Assembly: GCA_965112735.1 (NCBI GenBank)
Contig: OZ218950.1
Location: 1,674,001 to 1,738,000, forward strand
Length of the DNA stretch: 64,000 nt
Source: Phaeosaccion multiseriatum
Lineage: Eukaryota; Ochrophyta, other classes
Direction of reading: 5' to 3'
The notes beneath the pieces were generated by a model. The model had not been told where the DNA came from and searched no databases. It saw only the letters and a list, made by a program, of their open reading frames with translations. The number at the start of each line of letters is the position of its first letter. Positions within the stretch are counted from its first letter, which is position 1. Position numbers and translations under genes: made by a program. Below are positions 11,536 through 22,917 of the stretch, piece after piece.

Positions 11536-12298
11536 AGATTGAGAAAGAGAGAGGGACAGGGTTCGCTTAAGCAAGGCACGAGTCTTGCTGCCTACGCGAA
11601 CAGTGGTGACCAGGCAGCAGCATCAGCAGTTGGAGATACAGGTGACGCGCACCGGTGGGAATTGTCAGCGACGTAAGGCATAGGAGAGGAGAGGACCGGC
11701 CCAGAGGCGGGCAGGCAGGGACGGACAGACAGGGGCGGGCATGCAGGGGCGGAGTCCTCGTAACCTCCCTTGGCGTGGGAGCACACAGCGTTGGGAGCAC
11801 GCGCGAGGAGCCGCCAGGTTGCTGCTTGACATGCTTGACATGGACTGAAATGCGGGAGAGGGGCGTAGAGGGCGGAGGGCCCACCCTCGAGTGTACATAA
11901 AGGGTATCGTAGCATAGCATGGTGTAGTATAGAATTACATCTCGGCAGGGGGAGGGAGAAGGGAGGGGAGATGGCCTGGGCACAAGCCGTGCGTGTGAAA
12001 CGCAGAGTGAGAGCCAGACCGGGCAATTCCTCAAGGATTCTGCAACCAAAGGCCTTCCCCTACTAGGAAGAGGCCATTTATGTATAATAAGTAGAGGCAG
12101 TTCACTTCAGTGCCATTAAACCTTCAACTGATATCAGTCCCTTGACCCCGTTATCGATCCGGAGTACTACAGAAGTACTATACAGTGCGTGAGCACGTGA
12201 GTAAGCGCATGAGTGCGTTCGTTGCGAACGGGGATGGATGGAAAGGTCGTCTACTGGAACTGAAACTGAACCTGAACCTGAACCCTTTTTACCTACTT
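11196..12298. other. Convergent 3' intergenic region
   Basis: This gap lies between ISCU and the coiled-coil gene, which converge. It contains a (CA)n run at about 11502-11533 and GA-rich sequence. Nothing resembling a coding exon or structured RNA was recognised. Confidence 0.55.
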
Positions 12299-13404
12299 CT
12301 ACATGATACCGAGCTCCTCTGAGGAGTGTGTGTCGCTGAGGTCAGCATAGTCACTATCGTCGTCCTCATCGCTCAGTCCAAAGCCCCTCCCACTCGTGGC
12401 CAGGGCCATTTCACCCGCTGCTGGCGACGACGGTAGCGAGTGGTGATCCTCTTCCTCCTTCTCCTTGTTCTTGTCCTGCGACCCACCCGTCTGCCGGGGG
12501 GAAGTAGCAGTAGTTGTTGGTGAAGGTGCAGCGCCCCCAGCAGCAGCAGCAGCAGCAGCAGTAGCAGCAACAGGAGCAGTCGTAGTCGTAGTAGCAGCAG
12601 TAGCAGCTGCAGTCTTGCTATCTTCCTTTGCAAGTGGCAGAGCAAGCGCGGGAACAGCACCACGAGCAACACGAGCGCCAACAACAACAACGTCCTTGCC
12701 GGAAGCAACACCTTCCCCAGTAGCAGCCCGTTGAGTCACGCCCTTTCCTCCTCCCCCCTTGCTCTTGCTCTTGTCCTTGGTACCCTCCTCCTCCTCCTCC
12801 TCCTCCTCCTCCTCCTCCTCCTCCTCCTCCTCCTCCTCCTCCTCCTCCTCCTCCTCCTCCCCCTCTTCCCCATCCTGTGACGCTGTCGCGGCTGAGGTAC
12901 CGGCCTTCACAGTCTTAGGGTCTGCGGCTGCTCCCACGACCTCCTCCGCTCCCGTATCACCAACTGCTGTCCTTGTTTCTCCTACCCCCTCTGCTTCCTC
13001 TGCTGCCGCTTCGCTGGCCAGGAGGGCCTCTAGTGCCTGTGCTGCCTCTGCTGCTTGTGCCACTGCTGCTTCTGCCTCTGCCGCTACCGCTGCTGGAGTG
13101 GCCGCGGCCCCTGCTGCCCGGGTTGCAACTGCATCTGCTGCATCCTCGGCTTCTTGCTGCTCCTGCTTCTGCTCCTGCTCGTGCTCCAACCTATATCTCT
13201 CCCTCTCCGCTGCCTCCGTGGCTCTATCTTCTTCTTCCTCCGCTATTGCCGCGATTGCTTCTGCTGCTTCTGCTGCTTCTGCGGCTCTCTCTGCTTCTGC
13301 GGCCTCCATTGCTCTCTCTGCTTCCGCTTCTTCCTCCGCCTCTTCCGCAGCGGCTGCGGCTGCTTCTTCCTCCGCTACTGCTTCCGCTACTTCTTCTTCT
13401 GCTA

Positions 13405-13444
<40 letters not shown>

Positions 13445-14486
13445 TTCTTCTGCTGCTGTTACCTTCGCCGCAGTAGCTGCCCCAAACTCGTCGCTCCGCA
13501 ACGCCCCCGCACCAGATGCAAAAGGCTTGCTTTCCGACCCGTCAAGTGCCTTCGCTTGCTCGAGGATACCGCCCCTCCCTCCTCCAAAGCCTATGCGCCC
13601 TTCGGTCTCTTGCCCTGCTTGGGTCTCCTCCAGCACACCCAAGAGCTCCTCCTCCCTCTCTCGGCTTGCCTGGAGCTCCTCCTTCAACTCGCTTATTTCC
13701 TCCATCAGAGCCCTTTCTTGCAGCACCATCGTCTGGGGTGGGGGAACGGCAAATTGATGAAGTCAGTGAATGGGGTGGTGTTAGGGAGGTGCACATGATC
13801 AGACGACCCGCACCACACACTTTCAGTTTCTTAGATGACTCCTGTAAGTCAATGCTCATAGTATATGGATCCAGGAATGCAGGTCAGAGTGTGCAAAGTG
13901 GACGAAGTGGCCAAGCATAGTGTGATGAGTGCGAGTGAGCGAGCGCGTCTTGTCTAGCGTGTTTGCCTTTGGTCTCTCACCACCCTCATGCACGCATATA
14001 CGCACGCTCCCACCCCCTTCCACACATACACCAGCACATGTACATACGCATCCATAAACCCCCACACGCACCCACACACGCACCCACACACGCACCCACA
14101 CACGCGCGCACCCACGCACTCACCTCCTTCCACACAGCCACCTGCGCCTGCGCCCGCCCTACCAAATCCTCCAGCGGCGCCTTGCCCTTGTCCTTGCTGC
14201 CAAGTGGGGCTGCTGTTGTATCACCAACTGCTGTGGCTCTTTGACCGGCCGCTCGGCGATCGAGAGGAGTGGCCTCACTCAGCAAGTGCTGCAGCCTCGA
14301 GCGAAGGACCTCGTCGTCCTTCCCCCTCTGACTCACGAGCGTCTCTCCCTCGGCCCGGAGTCTCTCCACCTTGAGAAGAGCGGCGTCTCGCTCCTGCTCC
14401 AACCCGGTGAGCTGCATTTGGAGCCCTTCCATCGCGTCCTTGTGCTGCTGTATCACCAACTGCTCTAGCTGCTGCTTCTCCTCCTC

Positions 14487-14518
<32 letters not shown>

Positions 14519-15061
14519 TCTCCTGCTCAATCTCCTTTTCCTTCTCGTCCCCACCTTGATGGAGTGTGGCCTCCTCACGGTCCTCGGTCTGTCCCTGTGT
14601 TGTCATTCACACACGACACAGCGGCGATGCAAAATCAAAAAAAGTGTTCTGATCCTCCTCCTCCTCCTCCTCCTCCTCCTCCTCCTCCTCCTCCTTTACC
14701 ACCCGTTTCATGTCTTCACACCACCCCTACCCTACCCATCCGGACACTATCATCTACCTACTCCATCCGGTCCTGACACCCCCCACCCACTGCGTCATGA
14801 CCACTCCTACCCTACTTACTCCATCCGTCCTGACACCACACCATCCCCCCATCCTACCCTCTTTGACATGTTCTCACCTCCTGCCCTCCTCCCTTTCCAG
14901 CCCTCTCTTCTCTCAGTACGGCTCCCATTTGAGAAATCGCCTCCGCCTGAGCCAGCATTTGCTTGCGAAGCTCTTGCTCCTGTTGCTCCATCCATACACA
15001 AGGCGGGCAGTAGATGGAAGGACGAATGGATGGATGGATGGATGGATGGATGGATGGATGG

Positions 15062-15093
<32 letters not shown>

Positions 15094-18000
15094 GTGGATG
15101 GATGGATGGATGGATGGATGGATGGATGGATGGATGGATGGATGGATGGATGGATGGATGGATGGATGGATGGATGGATGGATGGATGGATGGATGGATG
15201 GATGGATGGATGGATGGATGGATGGATGGATGGATGGATGAATGAGTGGAAGGGTGGAAGGAAGGATGAAAGGAAGGAAGGAAGGAAGGAAGGAAGGAAG
15301 GAAGGAAGGAAGGAAGGAAGGAAGGAAGGAAGGAAGGAAGGAAGGAAGGAAGGAAGGAAGGAAGGAAGGATAGGCGATGGAAGATAAAAAAAAAAACACA
15401 ACACACACGGCACGAAGAGAGTACTTGGGTGAGAGGTGTTGTGTGGTGTGCGTCAAGCGTCAATTCAAGTGAAACTGAAACTGTGGGGCGAGCGCCGTGC
15501 ATATGTGAAGGTGCCAAAGGGTGGGAGAGAGAGACAGGGGGGGGTGGGATACAGTACCAAGCGAAGAGCTAGACTGAGGAGTAGTAGGAGTAGGAGTAAG
15601 AGGAAGAGGAAGAGGAGGCGCATAAACAAGGCAAACAGTATGGATTGAATGAAGCAGCTGCACCAGGGTCTAGACCAGCTTCATAAGTCCCTTTCCTTCG
15701 TGCCATATGCGTGTTGGTGATCTCTAGTCTCTCTCTCTTTGTGCCATATGTGCCGTTTGGTCTTAAGCTTCATTTCCTTGTTTGCCCTCGCTCGCTCTCA
15801 CCTCTCCTTCTCCCTTCTCCTTCTCTGCTCTCTGTAGAGACTCCTCCGCGATACTTGTTTTGGTCCTTGCTGACTCAAGGCGGTCTCGCGCCTCACCAAG
15901 CTTTGAAGCGAGGCCCTTGTTCTGAGGAGAGGGGTGGAGGGGGGTGGAGGGGGGTGGAGGGGGGTGGAGGGGGGTGGAGGGGGGTGGGGGGCAGAGAGGG
16001 GAGGGTGGGGGGGTGGGAGGGATGGGTGGGGGGTGGAGAGGCAAAGGGAGGTGGGAGGGAGGAATGTGAGTGTGAGTGTGAGTGGCACACTGCATCAAGG
16101 CGACCAAGGGGGGGGGGGGGAGAGAAAGAGAGAGGAGGCAAGAGGGAAATGAAAGAGATTCAATCGTCGTTTGAATGGATGAAACGAGGAGCGTGGCGCT
16201 ACCCAATACCCCAGTACCCCATGGGGTGCCATCCGTCCATTTCACGGGTACGTCGAAGCAATGTACAGTTTCAACAGTTTCAAGTTACCTCGAGGTGCAG
16301 ACTCCTCACGCGCTCCTTGAAGGTCTCTGCGGTGGTGAGCTCCTTCGTCAGATGCAGCACTTCCTCGGACAGCTGAGGAGACAGAGAGAGAGAGAGCAGG
16401 ACATGCATGTACAAGCATCACACGCATGCACACACATGCACACACGCACGCACGCACGCACACACACACACAACGGCGATGATTTTGAGTACGTCGAGTC
16501 TGAACCGCACACTTCTCCTCTCTCCCCGCTCCCCTCTACTCTCCTACTCTTCCCTCTCCCGTCTTGCCCATCTCATCCATGCCTGCACCTTCTCATTCTT
16601 TTCCTCGAGCCTCTGCTTAGCCTTGAGCACGTCCTTGAGGTGACTCTCCGCCGTGTTGGCTCGCTGCACTGCCTCTCGCGTCTCGTGATGCTTCTCTCTG
16701 GAGGGAGGGAGGGAGGGAGGGAGGGAGGGAGGGAGGGAGGGAGAGAGGGAGAGGAGGGAGGGACGGAGGGAGGGAGGGAGGGAGAGAGGGAGAGGAGGAA
16801 TTGTGTGGTGTGTGTGGCGGCGGAGCCACGAAGGAGGGAGGGAATGAGCGTGTCTTGAAACATCGTACATCGTCTCTCTCGCTCCCTCTCAACCCACATC
16901 ATTTAGAGGGAGCGAGTACATGGCCGTGTGATGCATTCGTCCCTCCCTCTTTCCCCGACCTCCCCTTTTCGCATCGTTCGTTCCCATCGAAGTAGCTCCC
17001 TCACTCCCTCATCTGTCTCCTTCCCTCTCTCTCTGTCACATACACACGCGCACACACACCCACACACACAACACCAACTCCAACACCATCCAGTGCCATC
17101 CAGTGCCATCCAGTGCCATCCTCACCTCCTCTCCGTGCTGGCCAGCATGTGGACTCTCTCCACCTCCGCCTTCCCCTCCTCCTCCCTCTCCCGGAGCTCT
17201 GCAGCGTGTTGGGCTGCCTGTATGAGCTGCTCACGAAGCCCTCCGATCTCGATGGTGGCCTCTTCTTCCTGTAGGGACAGCTGGGCCTTGAGATGATGCA
17301 TCTTATGGACCGAAGAAGGGAGGGAGGGGGGGAAAGGGAGGGAGGGAGGGAGGGAGGGAAGCTAAGAGGTATGCACACAAAACAACAAAGCAGCAGCAAC
17401 AACAACTACTCCTTCTACTACTACTGTTTACTGCTACTTCTGCTGCTCCTCCTTCCCCTCCTCCCCCTCCTTCTTCTCCTCCTCCTCACCTCATCCTGCG
17501 CCTCCCCCACCTCCGCCACCCTACTGAGGAGCTTCTGAGAGAGGGCGGTATGCTTCGCCTTTAGGTCGCTGACTTGCTTGTCACGCCTTTCCAGCTTGTC
17601 CGCTGCGATTCGAAGACGTCGATTTTCCAGGTGGAGGGCATCGAGTTCCTGGAGGCGGGGGAGGGAGGGAGGGAGGGAGAGAGGAAGAAAGAGGGGGAGC
17701 ATGGGGAGGCACGGGAGCAAGAGTTAGAACAAGAACGACCAGCACACGAGAGGTGTTACACTCAGCCGAACTCTCCTCTCCTCTTTTCCTCTTTTCTCCT
17801 CTCCTCCCCTCCCCTCCCTTCCTCTCCTCTCCTTTCCTCTCCTCTCCTCCCCTCTCCTCTCGTCTCCTTCTACTCTTCACGCCACCCACGCACCCACGTT
17901 CCCACCCACCTCTCTCTGCTGCGCCATGTGAATATCCCTCCCCTTGACGGCCACACGCAGGCCCTCCAGCTCGTCCATCATTTCCGAGACCTGCACCATG

Positions 18001-18973
18001 TGGTTCTTCGCGTTGGTGTCAGTGTTGGCGGTGCCGTCTCCTCCCGTCCACCCTGCGGTGTCATTGTTGTTGCTGGTAGTACATGTATACCCTTCCATCT
18101 CTCGCGCGAGCTCCACATCGGCCCGATGCCCTTCCTGCCTGGCGCGCAGGTGTGGATCACGCAGACTCATTCTACCACCACTCGCCCACGTGCCTGCATC
18201 CGTCCCACCCCCATCGGCTGCCATCTTGAGCTTCTCCAAGGCTCGCAAGTGCTTCTTGCGCTCTGTCTCGAGCTCGTTTTGAAGCTCCTCTCGGGTCTTG
18301 GGGCGGAATCGTTTGGGCCCGCCCAGGGTCTTCTTGATGACGAAGTCGTTCATCTCCTGTTCATCATTTGTTAGTTTGTGTGTGGGTTTTGTTTGTGTTT
18401 TGCATTGCGGTGTGTGGCGGAGTCAGATGAAAGGTGACAGGGCCAAGTAGCTCGCTCCTGTGGGGCATTGCGGGATGTCGTCATGTGCGTGGGCATTGGG
18501 ATGGATGGCGCACAGCTTCTGCTGAGGGGGAGAAGACGAAAGACAGGGGAACATCTGCCGGTAGTTACATTGGCTCCCCCGAAGCTGGCGGAGAGTCAGT
18601 TAGTTGGTTGGGTGTGGTGAGTGAAGAGGGGACACACGAGCCCCACCTTTTCTTCCCAGCCGACTTTCTTTCTGAACTCTGCCTTGACAACGTCTGCGAC
18701 GAGCTCCAGCTCCCTAATCTTGTTGCGCATGTTCTTGATCATGGCGGAGCGGCGGTGGTCCTTATTCTGTGCCCTTGCCGCCTGCAGCTGGTCCTTCAGG
18801 TCAGCAACACTCTTCATCAGGGCCCGAGTCTTTTGCGTGTGGAGCGCGGTCAGGGCTTTCATCTGAGCGTCCACACTGGCGGGTCCGTTCGTCGTCTCCC
18901 CAAGCAACGCCGCCAGCATGGCGTCATTGCTCGTGCTGTTGTCCCGGCCCCCGCCTGCTGTTATGTTTACCAT
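12299..18973 (-). CDS. Large coiled-coil protein, 10 exons
   Basis: Joined minus-strand exons 18973-18647, 18356-17910, 17648-17490, 17301-17126, 16697-16589, 16372-16289, 15921-15802, 14979-14878, 14594-14124 and 13732-12299 give 1142 residues with frame kept at all nine GT-AG introns. Most of the chain is heptad-rich coiled coil, for example [38 protein letters not shown] and [18 protein letters not shown]. The most family-like segment spans exons 1-2: [14 protein letters not shown] and [18 protein letters not shown]. The last exon degenerates into Ala/Glu-rich repeats and a poly-Glu run. Long cytoskeletal, centrosomal or ciliary coiled-coil proteins look like this, but I cannot assign a named family. 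Two GTTGGTGATAC words in exon 9 are read in different frames, as TAVGDTT and QLVIQQ; one more is in exon 10. Confidence 0.72.
12781..12861. repeat. (TCC)n microsatellite coding poly-Glu
   Basis: About 26 TCC/GGA-type triplets read as GAG on the minus strand and give the poly-Glu run in the last exon of the coiled-coil gene. Confidence 0.85.
12954..12970 (-). repeat. GTTGGTGATAC word, coding copy (TAVGDTG)
   Basis: An exact copy in exon 10 of the coiled-coil gene, read as A-V-G-D-T on the coding strand. Confidence 0.75.
14218..14236 (-). repeat. GTTGGTGATAC word, coding copy (TAVGDTT)
   Basis: An exact copy in exon 9 of the coiled-coil gene, in the AVGDT frame. A second copy 222 bp downstream in the same exon uses another frame. 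Confidence 0.75.
14450..14466 (-). repeat. GTTGGTGATAC word, coding copy (QLVIQQ)
   Basis: An exact copy in exon 9 read as Q-L-V-I-Q-Q, next to a CAG/poly-Gln run. The same DNA word thus appears in two frames within one exon. Confidence 0.75.
15018..15371. repeat. (GGAT)n followed by (GGAA)n, intron of coiled-coil gene
   Basis: About 55 GGAT units at 15018-15243 pass directly into about 27 GGAA units at 15262-15371. The compound tetranucleotide tract of about 350 bp fills the intron between exons 7 and 8. Apparent proteins of MDGW or SIHP repeats are artefacts. Confidence 0.92.
15933..16005. repeat. GGGGTGGAGG minisatellite with G-quadruplex potential
   Basis: About six decamer units of GGGGTGGAGG lie immediately intronic of exon 7 of the coiled-coil gene; on the coding strand they form the C-rich tract before the acceptor. 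Confidence 0.8.
16702..16796. repeat. (GGGA)n tract in coiled-coil gene intron
   Basis: GGGA units with one interruption lie directly upstream (on the coding strand) of exon 5, where they read CCCT and serve as a polypyrimidine tract. Confidence 0.8.
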
Positions 18974-19141
18974 CCTCCTCTTTCTCTTCCTCTCTCCTTA
19001 TTCTGATCCTCTCTCCTTGATCTCACAGCCCCTTCGCTTACTTCTTCCTCCTTCCGCCGGGAAGAAAAGTAGCCGCTGTCATAGTGTGCGTGTGCTGCTG
19101 CGCAGGAAGGAGATAAAAGAGGGAATTGAAGATCTTCCGTT
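18974..19141. promoter_or_regulatory. Inferred bidirectional promoter, coiled-coil / acyltransferase
   Basis: The start codons of the minus-strand coiled-coil gene and the plus-strand acyltransferase are only 168 bp apart. No core element was identified; the assignment rests on position. Confidence 0.45.
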
Positions 19142-21151
19142 ATGAAATCGATGGCAGCAAACGGCTCAAACTCCACTTCAATCACACACGCCGCCATGAA
19201 GCACGGGGCCCCACGGCCGGGTGCAGCAGCTGCAGCGGCTGCAGCAGCAGTAAATCTCTGGTATGTCCTGCTACTGGTGCTGTGCGGGATACACTTGTCT
19301 GTGGCATTCGTTCAAGGGCCACGGCAACGTGTAGTAGGAGGAATTTGCGGGCAGTGGAGGCAGCACCAGCAGGGAAGGAGAGTGCATAGGAATAGTTTAG
19401 ACAGAGGCTGCGGCAGCGGGATTGGACTAGCAGCGCACTTAGAAGAGGGAGGGGTAAGGCTCCGCTCAACTGCGACCGCGGCTCTAGTAACAGAGGCGAA
19501 GGATGAGAGGAGGAAAGGAGCTTTGACTACACAAAGCAGCGAAGCATACAGACGCAAGTCAGTAGCTTCAAGCAAGAGGGGGCTTTTCGGCGGCGTTCGA
19601 GATGCACTATACCGCCTGTACGCCCATGCAGTCATCTGTTTGGGAGCCTCTATCTTCTTCGTCATTACCCGCGTGCTCAACAGGACGCGGTGCGTCGAGG
19701 GGAAAGACCGCTTGATGGATCTAGTCATGAGGCGAGACAAGGACCGAGGACTGCTCACCATATCCAACCACATGAGCACGTACGATGACCCTGGACTTTG
19801 GGCGGTGAGTGCCACAGCAGACGAGGCCATGTTCACGGTTCAACGACCCAAAGGGGGGAGGAGGGGGGGGGGTCCTCGAGGGGGCAACAGGCCTAGTCCA
19901 CCAGCTTACTATTGAGGTTTAGTGTGTTTTGTATACTGCGTCTGTGGTACGCTGCTTCCTCTGCCCCTTGATTTACCACCTTCTTGACTTACTCCACCTT
20001 CTTGACTTACTTCCCTCCCTCGACTTACTCCACCTCCTCGCTTTTGCCTCTCTCGTCGCTCGCTGTCCTCCTTCGTGACCGCCCAGGCCATCTTGCCGTG
20101 GTGGCGAGTGGGCAAGCGTCGAATGCGATGGTGAGCGAGTGGAACTGCGCCCGAGGAATGAGAAGATGACGTGGAGATGCGTGGGGGGTGGGGGGCACAA
20201 GGGCGAGGAGAGGATATGAGGGAACATGGGATGGAGTGGGTAGAGAGAAGGACAAGGGCCTACCCTCGCCTCCCACTCCCGCTGTCGCTCGTTTTACGGG
20301 TCTCAATTCCTCGCTCCTGCCTCCCCAAATGGCGAGTGTATTCCTTCCTCTCTTGTCGTCGTCTGCCTCCTCCCGTCTCCTCTTTGTCCACCTCGGCGGC
20401 CTTGCATGCACGCGCAAAACAACACTAACAACAACAGCCGACCGACACCACCACCATAAAAACCACCACCACCACCACCACCACCACTGCCACCAACACC
20501 ACGACCAAACCAGGGGCATATGCACAGACGATGTGTACTATGCCAACCCCGCTCTCGTGCCCTTCCTCCGAGCCGGGGGCGCACTCCCCGTCAAGCGACG
20601 CCTGCCCGCCTCCCAACCCATGTTCCAGGCCTTCTTCGACAAAGTGGAGGACGGGGCGTGGGGACATGTGTTTCCAGAGGGGGCAGTGAAACAGCCGTGG
20701 CGCTTCGCCAAGGGAGAGCCCGTCCTAGGAGAGTTCAAGACCGGCATTGGCCGTCTTCTCGCACGGTCCAAGGTGAGAGAGTGAGAGAGTGAGTGAGTGA
20801 GTGAGTGAGTGAGTTAACTCAGTCAAGTCAGTCCAGAGAGTCATCAGTGAGTCAATGAGGGCAGTGCCATGTCTGTCAGTCTGTCTGTCTGTCTGTCTAT
20901 GCCTTTCTGTCTGTGCGTCTGTCTGTACGTCTGCACGTCTGTCTCCCTGTCAGTCTCCCTGTCTTTCTGTCGGTCTCTCCGTCTTTTCTCTCTGGCCTAT
21001 GTGGGAGTACTGGAGGAAGAAGAGGGGTGTGCCGGGCGTCTCTCCTCGAGGCCAAGAGAGAGAGAGTTACGTACGAAGGCCAGGCAAGGCCTGGTGTGCG
21101 ATACGTGTGATGTACCAGGCGTCAGGCCGGTAGGGTTCAAGCCCACCACCC

Positions 21152-21216
<65 letters not shown>

Positions 21217-22217
21217 GTCACCATCATCATCATCATCATGACCTGACCGTCCATGAACAGCTGCCACTCTCTTCTTAAGTATTGCACTTGCTTCTTTGCT
21301 CCCCCTCCCTCTCGCTGCCCCTCCCCACCCCTGCCTCTCCCTCCCCTCCCTCCTTTCCTTTCTTCCTCCCTCCCCTCCCCCCCATCCCTCCCTCCGTCCC
21401 TCCCTCCCTCCCCGCCCCCCTCCACTCCCCCCTACCCCTCCCTTCCGCCCTCCCCTCCTCTCCTTCCCTCCCCTCCCCTCCCCTCCCTCCCCCCCTCCCT
21501 CCTCTCCCTCCCCCCCAGAACCCCCCAATCGTACTACCCATGTACCACATTGGCATGCACAGGATATGTCCAGAGGCGCCTTGCCTCTCACGCAGACCCG
21601 CCAAGCTGTACCCAGGTCTGTTTGGTCGAGGGAAGCGCGTCAAGGTCTACGTGGGAGAGCCCATCGACGTATCGCACATTGTACACAAGTGGGAGACGGG
21701 CTTTGAGGGACAGGTGCGAAATGACCCAAAGGGCGGCAGTTTCAGTTTTCAAGTATGTGTGTGTGTGTGGGAATGTGTGTGTGTGTGTGTGTATGTTGGG
21801 GGGGGGGGGATGTATAGCTAATTGGTTAGCTAACCCGGGGGTGCGTCCCTCGCAGTGGTCCAAGGCCCTCGCAAAGCAGTGTATTTGTCCTTTCGATTCT
21901 TTCGCTCGAGTCTTGAGAGTCACTAGTCAGACCCCATCTTTTGTCCTTGTGCTTAATCCTTCCAACCCTCCACCCCCACACCCCCCGCCAACCTTCTTTT
22001 GTCCACATTGTTTTCCACGGATCCATCTGTGCGCCCCTGGTGCAAGTAGGAGGGTTTAGGTGACCTGAGTGCTATGCCCTGGAGCCAGGACGACAGCATA
22101 GCGGAGCTCAAGTGTTACAAGGAGATTGCCACATACCTTCGCCTCAAGATGCTTCCGCTTGAGGCCATGGCGAGGAGAGAGTACTTTGGGCCACCCACGC
22201 CTCTGTCAAGCTACTGA
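19142..22217 (+). CDS. Tafazzin-like phospholipid acyltransferase, plastid-type leader
   Basis: This is a glycerophospholipid acyltransferase of the PlsC/tafazzin type, which remodels phospholipid acyl chains. Confident exons are 19142-19804, 20087-20130, 20514-20772 and 21519-21713; a last exon ends at the stop at 22217 (DDSIAELKCYKEIATYLRLK region, about 22070-22217). Motif I is NHMSTYDDPGLWA (HX4D). Others are LPWWRVGKRRMRW, VYYANPALVPFLRAGG, HVFPEGAVKQPW and PIVLPMYHIGM. The N-terminus has a hydrophobic run and SVAFVQGP, resembling the ASAF plastid site; tafazzin is normally mitochondrial, so location is uncertain. ATG 19196 (MKHGAPRPG) is an alternative start. The link between 21713 and the last exon is unresolved: either GTGCGA or GTATGT (21753) may be the donor, with a possible small exon near 21856. 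Confidence 0.82.
21060..21240 (+). repeat. Possible SINE-like fragment ending in (ATC)n
   Basis: Within acyltransferase intron 3, GGTTCAAGCCC at about 21134 matches the Pol III B-box consensus. It is followed within 10 bp by an (ATC)n run at about 21151-21239. An internal B-box plus a simple-repeat tail is SINE architecture, but no convincing A-box was found and there is one copy only. Confidence 0.3.
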
Positions 22218-22917
22218 GTGGCTCACGCTCAGGCCTAGCCTTAGGCTTAGGCTTGGGCTCAGGGTTAGGGTTTGGTAGTCGTAGGAGGCTACGGATTAGG
22301 GTTAGATGAGTGAGCTTGTCATGCTATTGAGCTTGCTATTGAGCATGCTATTGAGCTTGCTGTTGAGTGGCTTGTCAAGCTACAAGCTACTGAGTGGCCT
22401 GGGCTTAAGGTAGTATGGTAAGGATGAGGGAATGGCAAGAGTTAGATTAGTACTCTCCCCGCCAACAGGAGGACAGGGGGGTTGGTGGGATGAGGGGCAC
22501 GGGTGGCTGGAGACACCTCACCGTGGTCAGGGACTCAGGGGCACGGGGGATCAGAGGTCCAGTGGGCCCTTATGAGACCCCCCCGGGGAGGCTACAACTT
22601 TGAATGACTCACTCAACAAGTTGTAGCCTCTCTTCCCCCTTCCGGTGCGGTATTGAGCTTGCTTTTGAGCGTGCTACTGAGCGCCACTGGGGGGGGGGGG
22701 AGGAGAAAGAGGAGGAGGAGGAGGAGAGGTGGTGACGATCCTAAAGTCGATTTTGCTTTAAGAACGACTTTTCATGTCGAGTGTGATTGTACCGATTTTT
22801 CCACGGAGACAGGTGTTTGATGGAGAAGAAGGAAAAAGGCGCGCTCGTATTATATTATTTCATGAGATGAGGAGTAGGAGGACTGGGGCGGAGGCTGTGA
22901 AAGGTGTGCGAGATCGT
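22218..22917. other. Intergenic region with short direct repeats and a hairpin
   Basis: The 3' flank of the acyltransferase holds TTAGGG-like strings near 22264-22305, tandem GAGCTTGCTATT-type repeats at about 22311-22375, a 13-bp hairpin at 22588-22630, and a GGA-rich tract near 22690-22730 before the next gene. No coding exon was recognised. Confidence 0.55.
22588..22630. repeat. Perfect 13-bp inverted repeat (hairpin)
   Basis: GAGGCTACAACTT at 22588-22600 pairs perfectly with AAGTTGTAGCCTC at 22618-22630 around a 17-nt loop. It could be a transcript hairpin in the acyltransferase 3' region or terminal repeats of a tiny relic element. Confidence 0.65.

Noticed and set aside
11592-12049. 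Minus-strand frames in the ISCU/coiled-coil gap
   Set aside because: Overlapping frames are open together, composition is low-complexity, and no family or splice structure supports them.
12759-13757. Plus-strand Ser/Ala/Cys-rich frame of 332 residues
   Set aside because: It is the antisense of the Glu/Ala-rich last exon of the coiled-coil gene and has no ordered sequence.
14816-15517. Long open frames of SIHP, SFLP or MDGW repeats on both strands
   Set aside because: They are translations of GGAT/GGAA microsatellites inside an intron whose flanking exons join in frame.
21124-21150. tRNA gene suggested by GGTTCAAGCCC
   Set aside because: No acceptor, D or anticodon stem could be found upstream; only the B-box-like string remains.
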